From NCBI GenBank assembly GCA_028874215.1, contig JAPPLF010000066.1:1-64000 (forward strand): DNA of 64,000 bases, written 5' to 3'. Both the position numbers and the translations under genes were made by a program. This DNA is from Acidobacteriota bacterium (GTDB lineage: Bacteria; Acidobacteriota; UBA6911; RPQK01; JAJDTT01). Positions 1 through 8,561 of this stretch are shown one piece after another (the first letter of the stretch is position 1; each line of letters begins with the position of its first letter). A model generated the notes under the pieces. That model searched no databases, had not been told where the DNA came from, and saw nothing but the letters and a program-made list of their open reading frames with translations.

Positions 1-15
1 AAATCAATGATTTGA

Positions 16-393
16 AGCGAAAATATCGGTCAGGCAGGCTGGAAGTTCAGATTAGCCTCTGTTGGATTGTATGGTGTCCTCTCCCACTCGGTCGCCCGAC
101 GAACCCGCGAAATAGCGGTTCGCTTGGCAATGGGGGCTGAACGCGACCACACGGTATGGCTGATCCTCAGCCAGGCCCTCGTTCTGGTCACCATCGGTCT
201 CGCAATTGGTATCGCCACTGCGTTGGCGGGGATTCGTACGTTGCGGAATTTCGTCGCAGAATTGGGACCGGCCGATCCCATGATTTTCCTGATTCCCGCC
301 TTCGTGATTGTTGTGGCCTCTCTGTTCGCCTGCGCGGTACCCGCCTACCGAATCACCAGGCTGGAACCCATGGACGCGTTGCGCCATGAATAG
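16..393 (+). pseudogene. C-terminal remnant of a MacB/FtsX-type ABC permease
   Basis: The readable frame gives about 125 residues ending RLEPMDALRHE. It contains the SVGLYGVLSHSVARRTREI stretch and three membrane segments typical of the C-terminal FtsX domain of large (~800-residue) ABC permeases common in Acidobacteriota. An in-frame TGA at 13-15 closes the frame just upstream. The residues before RLASVGLYG do not look like the preceding helix, and neither other forward frame continues the domain. I read it as a truncated or frameshifted gene rather than one merely cut by the window edge, though the upstream part is out of view. The regulator at 421 is the usual neighbour of such permeases. 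Confidence 0.6.
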
Positions 394-420
394 TTCCCCG
401 CAGATCTGACAACGAAGTCG

Positions 421-1791
421 ATGTTTGGTACCCGTTCTCAAAAGCCCCGTGTCCTGATCGCCGATGATCAGGAAGACGTGCTCCATTCTCTTCGGCTACT
501 GCTGAAGAGCGAGGATTACGAGGTTACGACGGCCGACACTCCCGCCCGCGTCCTGGAGTTCGCTCGGCGGCTCGACCTGGACGTCGTCCTGATGGACATG
601 AACTATGCCCGGGACACCACCTCGGGCCGGGAGGGACTGGATCTGCTCACCCAACTGCAGGTCCTGGACGGCTCGCTGCGGGTCGTGGTCATGACCGCCT
701 GGGGCTCCATCGACCTGGCCGTGGAGGCCATGCGGCGCGGCGCCCGGGACTTCATACAAAAACCCTGGGAGAACGAGCGCCTCCTCACCGTCTTGAAGAG
801 CCAGATCGAACTCCGGCGGGCGTTACGCCAGGGCCGCCGGTTGGAGGAGGAGAACCGGGTCCTCCGCTCCCGGCAACACACCCGCTTGATCACCCAGTCG
901 CCGGTCATGCAACCGATTCTGGACCTGATCGCCCGGGTGGGCCCGTCCGACGCCCACGTCCTGATCACCGGCGAGCACGGCACCGGAAAGGAAGTGGTGG
1001 CGAGGACGTTGCACTCGGTCTCCGCACGCTCCTCCAAACCATTGGTGGCCGTCAACCTCGGAGGACTCTCCGAAGGCGTCTTCGTCAGCGAGATGTTCGG
1101 TCACGTCAAGGGCGCCTTCACCGACGCCCGCACGGACCGGATCGGCCGCTTCGAACTGGCCGACGGGGGGACGCTGCTGCTAGACGAGATCACCAGCATT
1201 CCGGTGAGCCAACAGGCCAACCTGCTCCGCGTCCTGGAGAGTGGAGAGATGCAACGTGTCGGATCCTCCCGAACAAGGCACGTCGACGTGCGGGTGCTGT
1301 CGGCCACCAACGCCGACCTGAAGCGGGAGGTGGAGCGCGGCCGTTTCCGGGAGGATCTCCTGTTTCGTCTCAACACGGTGGAGATTCATCTGCCGCCGCT
1401 CCGGGACCGGGACGATGACATCCTTCTGTTGGCCAACCACTTTCTGGGCCGATACAACCAGAAATACCGGAAACGGCTGGACGGATTCACCGAACCGGCA
1501 CTGGCCTCCCTGGCTTACTACTCCTGGCCGGGAAACGTCCGGGAACTCAAACACGTGGTGGAACGCGCCACCCTGCTCGCCCAGGATTCCTCCATTTCGG
1601 TCCAGGACCTGAGTCTCCCGGCGGACTCCCCATTCTCCAATCCGCTGGAGATGATGACCCTGGAGGAAGCCGAAGGCGTCCTGATCGGCAAGGCCCTGGC
1701 CCGCGCCGGCGGCAACGTGAGCCACGCGGCTCGAAGCCTGGGGCTGAGCCGGACCGCCCTCTACCGGCGCATGGAAAAACTCGGGCTATGA
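421..1791 (+). CDS. NtrC-family sigma-54-dependent response regulator
   Basis: The 456-residue protein has a receiver domain (about 10-125) with acidic pair D15/D16 and phospho-acceptor D59 in VVLMDMNY. An AAA+ sigma-54 activator domain follows, with Walker A GEHGTGKE near 184-191. The sigma-54 contact loop reads GAFTDA near 231 instead of the usual GAFTGA. A Fis-type helix-turn-helix lies at about 425-456. When phosphorylated it should activate sigma-54 promoters by ATP hydrolysis. The next gene, a histidine kinase, starts inside its stop codon, so the two are almost certainly cognate. The Asp in the GAFTGA loop may weaken sigma-54 contact, and regulators with altered loops can act on sigma-70 promoters. 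Start ATG 421 has only a weak ribosome-binding site. Confidence 0.93.
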   Translation: MFGTRSQKPRVLIADDQEDVLHSLRLLLKSEDYEVTTADTPARVLEFARRLDLDVVLMDMNYARDTTSGREGLDLLTQLQVLDGSLRVVVMTAWGSIDLAVEAMRRGARDFIQKPWENERLLTVLKSQIELRRALRQGRRLEEENRVLRSRQHTRLITQSPVMQPILDLIARVGPSDAHVLITGEHGTGKEVVARTLHSVSARSSKPLVAVNLGGLSEGVFVSEMFGHVKGAFTDARTDRIGRFELADGGTLLLDEITSIPVSQQANLLRVLESGEMQRVGSSRTRHVDVRVLSATNADLKREVERGRFREDLLFRLNTVEIHLPPLRDRDDDILLLANHFLGRYNQKYRKRLDGFTEPALASLAYYSWPGNVRELKHVVERATLLAQDSSISVQDLSLPADSPFSNPLEMMTLEEAEGVLIGKALARAGGNVSHAARSLGLSRTALYRRMEKLGL

Positions 1792-3101
1792 ACCGGTTCG
1801 GATTCCAGGCGCGGATCGTCCTGATCTCCCTTGCCGCCGGTCTCCCCGCCTGCGCCGCGCTGCTGGTCCTGCTCTGGACCGGCGATCATGAGCCCCGGGT
1901 GCGCTACGGCCTCTCGCTGCTGGCTGTGGGAACCCTGTCGGGCGGCCTGATCCTGCTTTACCGGAAGTTGACGTTTCAGTTTCGGACCCTCGCCAACGTG
2001 GTCTCGGCGATTCGTGAAGGGGATTTCTCCATCCGGGCCCGAGGTGGACCCGACAAGGGACTGGGCGAGTTCGCGGCGGAGCTGAACGTTCTGGGCGAGG
2101 TCCTGCGCCGGCAACGCCTGGGAGCGGTCGAGGCGGCCGCCCTGCTGCAGAAGGTGATCAAGGAGATCGATGTAGCAGTCTTCGCTTTCGACGACGGATG
2201 GCGCTTGCGCCTCATCAACCAAGCCGGGCAGAGGCTCCTGGGGATTCCGGGGGAAGAAGCGTTGGAGAAGACAGCCGCGGACTTGGACCTGAAGGAATGC
2301 CTGGAGGGAGAGCCGGTCCGGACGCTCCGAATCCGGTTGCCCGGGGGAAGCGGCCGCTGGGGAATGCGCCGGACCGTGTTTCGCGAGGAGGGACGGCCCC
2401 ATCATCTGGTGGTCCTGGCGGACCTGAACCAGACCCTGAGAGAGGAGGAGCGGCAGGCTTGGCGGCGGCTGATCCGCGTGTTGGGACATGAATTGAACAA
2501 CTCCCTGACCCCCATCAAGTCCATCGCCGGGAGTCTGGAATCCCTCTTGGAGCAAGATCTTTCGAATACGGATCGCGAGCAGGACCTGCGGGAAGGTCTC
2601 AGCGTCATCTCCTCGCGGGCCCAAGCGCTGAGCCGGTTCATGGGCGCCTATTCCCGGCTCGCCCGGCTGCCGGCCCCGAAAAAACGCCCGATCTCCATCG
2701 AAGACTCGGTTCACAAGGTGGTGAGCCTGGAGACCCGGATGCCGGTGACGATTCGAGACGGCCAGCCGGTTCGGTTTCGGGCCGACCCGGATCAATTGGA
2801 GCAGTTGCTGATCAATTTGGTCCGGAACGCAGTCGACGCCACGGCGGAGACCGGAGGGGGCGCCAGCATCGGCTGGAGGCGGGTCGGCGACCAGTTGGAA
2901 GTCTCGGTGGAGGACGAGGGAAAGGGACTGGCCGACACCGCCAACCTGTTCGTTCCCTTCTTCACCACCAAGCCCCAGGGAAGCGGCATCGGCTTGGTGC
3001 TGGCGAGGCAAATCGCCGAAGCCCACGGCGGCTTCCTCAGCCTGACCAATCGAAGGCAGACGCCGGGCTGCAGGGCCTTACTGGTGTTGCCCATGGCATA
3101 G
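1788..3101 (+). CDS. NtrY-like membrane sensor histidine kinase
   Basis: The 437-residue protein has two hydrophobic segments near the N-terminus (about 8-30 and 40-60) with almost no periplasmic loop. A HAMP-like stretch, a PAS-like region (about 120-215) and the phospho-acceptor motif HELNNSLTPIK (His about 235) follow. The ATPase domain shows an N box (NLVRNAVDAT, about 343), DEGKGL and GSGIGLVLAR. Asn after His-Glu-Leu and the LTPI stretch are typical of NtrY-type kinases. It overlaps the response regulator by four bases (ATGA), so the two are translationally coupled. With so little external loop, the signal is probably sensed in the membrane or through the PAS domain; the ligand is unknown. 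Confidence 0.93.
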   Translation: MNRFGFQARIVLISLAAGLPACAALLVLLWTGDHEPRVRYGLSLLAVGTLSGGLILLYRKLTFQFRTLANVVSAIREGDFSIRARGGPDKGLGEFAAELNVLGEVLRRQRLGAVEAAALLQKVIKEIDVAVFAFDDGWRLRLINQAGQRLLGIPGEEALEKTAADLDLKECLEGEPVRTLRIRLPGGSGRWGMRRTVFREEGRPHHLVVLADLNQTLREEERQAWRRLIRVLGHELNNSLTPIKSIAGSLESLLEQDLSNTDREQDLREGLSVISSRAQALSRFMGAYSRLARLPAPKKRPISIEDSVHKVVSLETRMPVTIRDGQPVRFRADPDQLEQLLINLVRNAVDATAETGGGASIGWRRVGDQLEVSVEDEGKGLADTANLFVPFFTTKPQGSGIGLVLARQIAEAHGGFLSLTNRRQTPGCRALLVLPMA

Positions 3102-3191
3102 TCGGCAAGATTCCAGCCCGGAGTCCTCAACGGTCACGGATTGACGTCAGTGCTACCCAAGGTTACCGTGGCGCCAAGAGGACACCCTTTG

Positions 3192-3470
3192 ATGGTCAAG
3201 CACTCGATTACTCTCACTGACGAGCAGCACGCCTTTGCCAAGACGTTGGTGGATACCGGACGGTACGCCAGTGTCAGTGCGGTCATTCAACAGGGCATTG
3301 AAGACCTGAGACAGCGTTTGGCAGTCGCTGACTTGGATCGTATGGCGCTCTGCGAAATCCTGTCCCGCCGCCGGGCCGGCGAGTTTGTCGGGGCGGACGA
3401 AATGAACGAGCGGTTGAGAAGGATGCTTGCCGGCAAGCGTCCGGCTATCGTCTCCGATCCTACCTCTTGA
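3192..3470 (+). CDS. ParD-like ribbon-helix-helix antitoxin, apparently orphan
   Basis: About 92 residues starting MVKHSITLTDEQHAF. The pattern (beta strand, then FAKTLVDTGRYASVSAVIQQGI and a charged C-terminal tail) matches ParD/CopG-family antitoxins, where the N-terminal ribbon-helix-helix binds operator DNA and the tail wraps the ParE toxin. I chose ATG 3192 over the in-frame upstream start because it begins at the conserved strand. No ParE-like gene follows; the next gene runs convergently and overlaps its end by 11 bases. It is therefore an orphan antitoxin, or a regulator that lost its partner. Confidence 0.7.
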   Translation: MVKHSITLTDEQHAFAKTLVDTGRYASVSAVIQQGIEDLRQRLAVADLDRMALCEILSRRRAGEFVGADEMNERLRRMLAGKRPAIVSDPTS

Positions 3471-4041
3471 CAGCAATCACCAGCCCCGTAGACCAGGACA
3501 GGCGTAACGACGTCAACGCCGGGTGATTCTGTATTCGTTCCAGTAGCGCGTCCACTTTCGGGGGGTGATCGGGAGGCCACGCTGGAGCCGGCAGCAGGTC
3601 GTCGATGACGTAGATTCCTCCGTCGTTCAAAAGATCCACAGCCTTCTGGAAGTCCCAGAATTTTCCAGCCCAGGCGTCGGCGAAGATCAGGTCGAACCGC
3701 GACCCCCGCAGGGAATCCATGACGTCTGCACTATCTCCTTGGCGGAAAACTACACGGGCGTCCGTTCCCAGATAGCGTTTCGCCACCTCCAGGCAGGCCG
3801 GGTCAAGGTCGACCGTGATCAACCGTGAGTCCCGATCCATCCCGTCGAGGATCCAGGCCGTCGCCAGTCCCGTCCCGGTCCCCAACTCCAGGAGCCGGCC
3901 ACCCGGTTTGGTGGCCGCCAGAGTCCGGAGCAGGACCCCGGTCTGGTAATCGGAACCCATGTTGAACTCCAGCCGGCGGGTGTCCTCTTCGATCTCCGGG
4001 AGAATCTTCGGTGGCTCGATATTCGTGCTGTCGTCCATCAT
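3460..4041 (-). CDS. SAM-dependent O-methyltransferase-like protein
   Basis: About 193 residues with a class I methyltransferase fold. Motif I is LLELGTGTGLAT, followed by the acidic strand end TVDLDPACLEVA and FDLIFADAWAGK, which resembles the metal-binding region of catechol/caffeoyl-CoA O-methyltransferases. The C-terminus reads GIYVIDDLLPAPAWP. Starts at 4041 or 4038 both follow a GGAG; the longer upstream extension is low-complexity and unlikely. It sits alone in a lower-GC patch with no biosynthetic partners, so the substrate is unknown. It overlaps the convergent ParD-like gene by 11 bases. Confidence 0.75.
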   Translation of the reverse strand: MMDDSTNIEPPKILPEIEEDTRRLEFNMGSDYQTGVLLRTLAATKPGGRLLELGTGTGLATAWILDGMDRDSRLITVDLDPACLEVAKRYLGTDARVVFRQGDSADVMDSLRGSRFDLIFADAWAGKFWDFQKAVDLLNDGGIYVIDDLLPAPAWPPDHPPKVDALLERIQNHPALTSLRLSWSTGLVIAVKR

Positions 4042-4605
4042 TTTTCTCCAGTCCCGTCCGTCAGAAAAGAAAAGAAATGGGGGGAACAGTGCCATTCCTC
4101 CGACAAATGGCGCCGACAACCTTCCAAGCCTAATGCAATTCCCAGTAGTTGCGTCAATGAAAACGTGAGTCGGCACAATCACCCAAAAATGACCCGCCTA
4201 TCGACATTAGTTTCCGCTGAGTCTCCAGAGATTCTCCCCATTCCCAGTTCGCATTCCGGCCACGGATGATCGAACCGTGTCACGATATGGGGCTCGGACA
4301 GCGAGTGTTAGGCACCGGCTCAGTTGTTGCAAATGGACTACTGGCCCGCGAATTCTACAAGGTGGCAAGTCGATCCGAACATCTCAATCTTCCATCGAGC
4401 GCCCGAACCGAGTGGACAGCGTAGCCGAACGAAGCCGGGTGACATGATTATCCGCCGAAGCTGGATACCGGATTCCCTGATGGTCCGTCTGACCATACCG
4501 GCTCTGTTCACAGGAACTCGTGTTGATGAACCGATCCTCGCGGTCGAGTATGCGTTCGGTGTATGTGAGAGAATTCGTTGTTTCCCGGAGACTTTCCCGT
4601 TTGCG
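4042..4605. other. 564-bp region without a convincing gene
   Basis: No open frame here has a recognisable domain, plausible codon use and a ribosome-binding site together. The longest frames (for example 4324-4617 on +) give protein with no hydrophobic core or motif. By eye the G+C is lower than in the flanking genes. I see no tRNA, tandem repeat or clear inverted repeat. It may hold the promoter of the methyltransferase near 4050-4150 and possibly decayed coding DNA. Confidence 0.4.
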
Positions 4606-4980
4606 TCACAGACTTAGGGAACGGATGATTTCATGTGCCCATTTCTCGCCGTCCCTCAAATCCATCTTGGTGATTGCAGGAAGGTCGCGAAACACGATTT
4701 GGGACACACGCCTCTTGGTCCCCGCCACGGTGCGCTCATAACCGATCACCCAGCGAAAAAGGCTCCCTGGGCGCATCTTGGCGAAATCTTCGCCTGAGAG
4801 TTCGGCCAGAGGAATAACCGCCTCTTCCTCTTCTTGTTCTAGGCCCGCTGTCGAGTCAACCAATCGAGCTACGAAATCTGTTTCTCCGATCTCAAGGACG
4901 AATCCCTCCCACTCTTGTAGCGCACTGACTCCACTAATCTCTGGAACTATCCGCAGATGACCCATCCTTCCCTTGAGCAT
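4606..4980 (-). CDS. Conserved-looking hypothetical protein, ~124 aa
   Basis: I do not recognise a named family. The protein is soluble and acidic, with a beta-rich N-terminal part (WEGFVLEIGETDFVARLVD), a Glu-rich loop (EQEEEEAVIPLAEL) and a C-terminal part FRWVIGYERTVAGTKRRVS ending in an amphipathic helix. The order resembles a small beta-barrel found in many environmental genomes, but I cannot assign a role. ATG 4980 follows GAGG at short spacing; ATG 4965 is an alternative start. It lies alone in the lower-GC patch with no partner downstream. Confidence 0.6.
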   Translation of the reverse strand: MLKGRMGHLRIVPEISGVSALQEWEGFVLEIGETDFVARLVDSTAGLEQEEEEAVIPLAELSGEDFAKMRPGSLFRWVIGYERTVAGTKRRVSQIVFRDLPAITKMDLRDGEKWAHEIIRSLSL

Positions 4981-5111
4981 CAACCTCGAACGCGGTTATG
5001 TTGCCACTCTCCAACTTTATTTGCTACCTTCATTCTACCTCGACTCCATCCGGACCGATCTCTGGCCGGAGAAGGCCCCAACTGGTATAGTCTCGGCTCC
5101 CGAGAGAGCCC

Positions 5112-5600
5112 ATGGGAATCTCCCCGGATCTTTTTCGCAAAGTTGCCGGCTGTTTCGCCACCGGCGTGACGGTGGTCACGACCCAGGACCGGGAGGGTAT
5201 TCCCTACGGCCTCACCGTCAATTCGTTCACGTCGGTTTCCCTGGATCCCCCTCTGGTTCTGGTCTGTCTGGACTACGGTCTCACCGGATTGGACATCTTT
5301 TTGGAGAGCCGCCGCTTCGCCGTGAACATCCTGACCAAAGACCAGCAGGATGTATCGAACCATTTCGCCAGCCGGGGAACCGACCGGTCTCAGGGGCCCT
5401 ATGCCCCGGGTGAAACCGGCGTTCCCGTGGTGACCGGCTCCATGGCCTGGTTCGAGTGCGAGACTGTCCACGAGTACGCCGGAGGAGATCACGTCATCCT
5501 GGTGGGGGAGGTCAAGGCCGCCCGGCTTGGTGACGCCGAGACCGATCCCCTCCTCTTCTTTCGGGGCCGCTACCGGGACATTTCCTCGGCAGACGCCTGA
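5112..5600 (+). CDS. Flavin reductase-like FMN-binding protein
   Basis: The 162-residue protein matches the flavin reductase-like (DIM6/NTAB) domain: FRKVAGCFATGVTVVTTQD, then the FMN-phosphate-binding region GLTVNSFTSVSLDPPLVLVCL, then FAVNILTKDQQDVSNHFAS. Members reduce free flavin with NAD(P)H for a partner monooxygenase or act as small flavoenzymes. No oxygenase gene is adjacent, so the role is open. A -10-like TATAGT lies at 5086-5091 and GAGAGA precedes ATG 5112. Its 3' end overlaps the convergent ABC ATPase gene by 31 bases. Confidence 0.88.
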   Translation: MGISPDLFRKVAGCFATGVTVVTTQDREGIPYGLTVNSFTSVSLDPPLVLVCLDYGLTGLDIFLESRRFAVNILTKDQQDVSNHFASRGTDRSQGPYAPGETGVPVVTGSMAWFECETVHEYAGGDHVILVGEVKAARLGDAETDPLLFFRGRYRDISSADA

Positions 5601-6565
5601 AACTCCCGGCCCGTCTCCCGGATGAAGACGTCTTCCAGGGTCGGCTTGCCCAAGGAGACCGACTGGATCTCACCCGAGAACTCTTCCATCAGGTCCCGGA
5701 TCAACTCGTGGCCACGGCGTTGCTCCATGCGGACCGCCCCATTCACCACCGACGCGGGCCCCGGAAATCGCGCCTGAATTCGCGCCTTCAGACCTTTGGG
5801 GTTGCGGGCATGCACGACGATCACGTCGCCGCCGATCCGGTCCTTGAGTTCGACCGGGCTCCCCTCGGTCACGACCCGGCCCTGGTCCAGGATGACGAGG
5901 CGATCGCAGACTTCCGCCTCTTCCATCAGATGGGTCGTGAAGAGGATGGTGATCCCGGCCGAATCGCGAAGGTCGGTCAGATGTTCCCAGAATTCCTGGC
6001 GGATGTGAGGATCCAAGCCCGCCGTGGGTTCATCCAACAGCAGGATCTGCGGACGATGCAGCAGGCCCTTGGCCAGTTCGGTCCGGCGCCGCATCCCGCC
6101 GGAGAGAGTCCGGACCCTGGAGTTGCGCCTCCCGCCGAGATCGAAACGCTCCAACAATTCTTCGATCCTGGTCTTGAGACGAGCCCCGCGCAACCCATGG
6201 AGACGGCCCTGGCAGACCAGATTCTCGGCCACCGTCAATTCCTGGTCCAGGCTGTTGGTCTGGAAGACGATCCCCATCAGCCGGCGGACCCCGGCCGGGT
6301 CCGTTGCCGGATCCAGACCCGCCAACCGGACCTTTCCGCCGTGGGGCTGAAACAAGGTGCAGAGAATCCGGAACAGGGTGGTCTTGCCGGAACCGTTGGG
6401 ACCCAACAGCCCCAGGATCCGGCGGCGGTCCAGGGAGAAGCTGATCCCGTCCAGGGCCTTGCGGTCACCGTAACGGAAGGCGAGATCCCGGACGTCGACG
6501 AAGGAGGCCGACGCGGCGTCGAGGTTTGATTCGGACCCTGTGGACCGGGAGGCTGGCGTTCGCAC
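5570..6565 (-). CDS. ABC-2 type transporter ATP-binding protein without a permease
   Basis: The 331-residue protein is a complete ABC ATPase: Walker A GPNGSGKTT, a Q-loop (FQTNSLDQELT), signature RTLSGGMRRR, Walker B LLLDEPTAGLD and a switch His in FTTHL. The C-terminal extension resembles the DrrA/NodI subfamily that pairs with ABC-2 permeases. GTG 6565 is preceded by GAGGAAGG at seven-base spacing, 13 bases after ctaB, so it is the last gene of the haem A operon. The usual permease is absent: the next gene downstream is on the opposite strand. It may work with a permease elsewhere or be left from a larger ctaAB-ABC operon. Confidence 0.92.
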   Translation of the reverse strand: MRTPASRSTGSESNLDAASASFVDVRDLAFRYGDRKALDGISFSLDRRRILGLLGPNGSGKTTLFRILCTLFQPHGGKVRLAGLDPATDPAGVRRLMGIVFQTNSLDQELTVAENLVCQGRLHGLRGARLKTRIEELLERFDLGGRRNSRVRTLSGGMRRRTELAKGLLHRPQILLLDEPTAGLDPHIRQEFWEHLTDLRDSAGITILFTTHLMEEAEVCDRLVILDQGRVVTEGSPVELKDRIGGDVIVVHARNPKGLKARIQARFPGPASVVNGAVRMEQRRGHELIRDLMEEFSGEIQSVSLGKPTLEDVFIRETGREFQASAEEMSR

Positions 6566-6578
6566 TGGCGTACCTTCC

Positions 6579-7421
6579 TCAGAGTCGATCCAGCGCCATC
6601 AGGACCATGAGAAGGGGGAGGTAGACCACGGAGGTCTTCAGCAGCGTGTGAGCCGCGGCGCGGGAACGGGTCCGGTTCACACGGAGGCCCGACCAGAGGA
6701 GACCGCCGCCCAGGATGACGGCGCCCGCCGCATAGAGAGTACTGCTGATCCCCACCTGGGTCGGAAGCAGGCTGACGGGCACCAACAGCAGGATGAAGAT
6801 CAGGATCTGGCGCGCCGTCTTTCTTCCCCCGGGGTCCATCTGGGGCAACATCCGGAATCCCCCTCGCCGATAGTCGTCTCTATAGACCCACGCAATCGCC
6901 AGAAAGTGAGGGTACTGCCAGAGGAAGAGCACGGCGAAGAGGACCCACGCCCCCGGATCCAACGTCCCTCTGGCGCCCGCCCAGCCCAGGAGCACGGGAG
7001 TGGCGCCCGGGAAGGCGCCGATGGTGGTGCAGAGGGGCGACTTTTTCTTGAACGGGGTATAGCCGAAAAGGTAGAGGGCGGCCGACGCCAGCCCCAGACC
7101 TCCAGTGAGCCAATTCGCCGCCGCTCCCAGATAGAGCCCACCGCCCAAGGTGAGCACCACTCCGAATACCAGCGCCTTTGCCGGCGTGATCCGGCCCGAA
7201 GGGAGCGGCCGGCTTCGGGTCCGCTGCATCCGCGCATCCACCTCTCGCTCCAGGTACTGGTTCGAGACCGCGCAACCGGCGGCCAGCAGGGTCGTCCCCA
7301 AGATGGTGTGGACCAGAAGAACGAAATCGATGTCGGTGGAAGCCAGGTAGAAGCTGACCAACGCCGTCAGGGCCACCATCAACGTGACCCGGGGCTTCGT
7401 CAACTCCAGATAAGCCAACAT
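6579..7421 (-). CDS. ctaB: Protohaem IX farnesyltransferase (haem O synthase)
   Basis: This UbiA-family membrane prenyltransferase is about 280 residues with multiple membrane helices. It carries both Asp-rich motifs: NQYLEREVDARMQRT with SRPLPSG in the first loop, and YRDDYRRGGFRMLP in the second. It adds a farnesyl group to haem B to make haem O, which CtaA then oxidises to haem A for the aa3 oxidase encoded upstream. ATG 7421 has GGAG at nine-base spacing and gives the family-typical start MLAYLELTKPRVT; a TTG lies nine bases upstream. Confidence 0.95.
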   Translation of the reverse strand: MLAYLELTKPRVTLMVALTALVSFYLASTDIDFVLLVHTILGTTLLAAGCAVSNQYLEREVDARMQRTRSRPLPSGRITPAKALVFGVVLTLGGGLYLGAAANWLTGGLGLASAALYLFGYTPFKKKSPLCTTIGAFPGATPVLLGWAGARGTLDPGAWVLFAVLFLWQYPHFLAIAWVYRDDYRRGGFRMLPQMDPGGRKTARQILIFILLLVPVSLLPTQVGISSTLYAAGAVILGGGLLWSGLRVNRTRSRAAAHTLLKTSVVYLPLLMVLMALDRL

Positions 7422-7473
7422 GCGATCCAACTCCGGGGACGAACACCGTCACCGTGAAGAGTGGCGGCCCCTT

Positions 7474-8478
7474 TCAACCGGCCGCTACGGAGCGACCACT
7501 CGCAGCCGGCTCGCCGGCACTCGAAAAAGAGAGCTGCAAGGTGAGCACCAGGGCCGTCACCAGGAGAATTGCCCCCAGCGCCAGGTGCGAGGTGGTCAGG
7601 AAGACCCCCAACGGGAACGGTTGTGTTGCCCCCATTCTCACGACGCGGGCCCATAGTGCACCAACACCCAATACCAACTGAAGCAACACCAGAATGACGA
7701 GGGCGTAGGCTCCACCCGTGAATGCTCCGAGCCTCGGGTTCTTGAACACCTTGACGGCGGCCATGATGAGAAGGCCGCCGGCCAGCACGGCGCCGGCCAT
7801 GTGGGTGAGGAGCGCGTGGGTCACCAGAGTGACCCCCTTGCTGCCCTCGCTGGTCCCCGTGTGCCGCACCAGAGCACCCAGAATCAACTGGAGATAGACG
7901 GAGCCCGTGGCCACCGCGCAGAAAATGGCGTTGCGCCGGTTCTCCCCGGGACAGAAGGCGGAAAGGCTGCGCCCCCGCCAATTCGAGGACGTGACCAGTG
8001 CGATCACCACCACGGCGCAGAAGAACAACTGCGCGAGACAGGCATGGAGGACCGAAATGGCGACGGGCAGGAAAAACAATACGGTGAGGCCGCCCAGCAG
8101 GGCCTGGGCCAGGACCATCGCCACCGCGATCCAGGCCAGACGCCGGACTCGGGGACGCTTCTCCACCCGGCCCAACCAAATGGCCAGAATCAAGGTCAGA
8201 ATCGCCACCGTCGCAGCGATCAGGCGGTGGGAATGCTCATAGAACACCCCTCCCACCATCTCGGGCATGAGACTGCCGTGGGAGAGGGGCCAATCCGGGA
8301 CCGAAAGGCCGGCGTCGTTGCTGGTGACCAGGGCCCCCGCCACCAGAAGGAGGAAGGTGGCCGCGGCGGTCACCACCGCGAACCTGTGGACTGTATGAAG
8401 ACTCTGGGGCCCCACGCTGGAACTGCCTTGTGAGATTCGGCCTGTCGGGAGGGGGAGAACATTCTTGTCTCCCCCCAC
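7474..8478 (-). CDS. ctaA: Haem A synthase, COX15/CtaA family
   Basis: The 334-residue protein has about eight membrane helices in two similar halves. The haem-ligand histidines are visible in EHSHRLIA, VLHACLAQ, HALLTHMAGA and TTSHLALGA, the expected pairs in each half. SNDAGLSVPDWPLSHG is typical of the family's first loop. It oxidises the methyl group of haem O. It is followed by ctaB and preceded by the copper-site lipoprotein and the bc-type complex, in line with oxidase maturation. The predicted start is GTG 8478 and the first 25 residues are polar, so the true start could be slightly downstream. Confidence 0.93.
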   Translation of the reverse strand: MGGDKNVLPLPTGRISQGSSSVGPQSLHTVHRFAVVTAAATFLLLVAGALVTSNDAGLSVPDWPLSHGSLMPEMVGGVFYEHSHRLIAATVAILTLILAIWLGRVEKRPRVRRLAWIAVAMVLAQALLGGLTVLFFLPVAISVLHACLAQLFFCAVVVIALVTSSNWRGRSLSAFCPGENRRNAIFCAVATGSVYLQLILGALVRHTGTSEGSKGVTLVTHALLTHMAGAVLAGGLLIMAAVKVFKNPRLGAFTGGAYALVILVLLQLVLGVGALWARVVRMGATQPFPLGVFLTTSHLALGAILLVTALVLTLQLSFSSAGEPAASGRSVAAG

Positions 8479-8561
8479 TCTTTTTCTCCCGGTCCCGCGT
8501 CACGTGACCGTGACTTGGGCGTGCGGCGGCAACAATGCCGCCGCTCCTCGCTGAATGCGGA

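Noticed and set aside
4324-4617. 97-codon plus-strand open frame
   Set aside because: It has no ribosome-binding site, no hydrophobic core or motif, and codon use unlike genes in the window.
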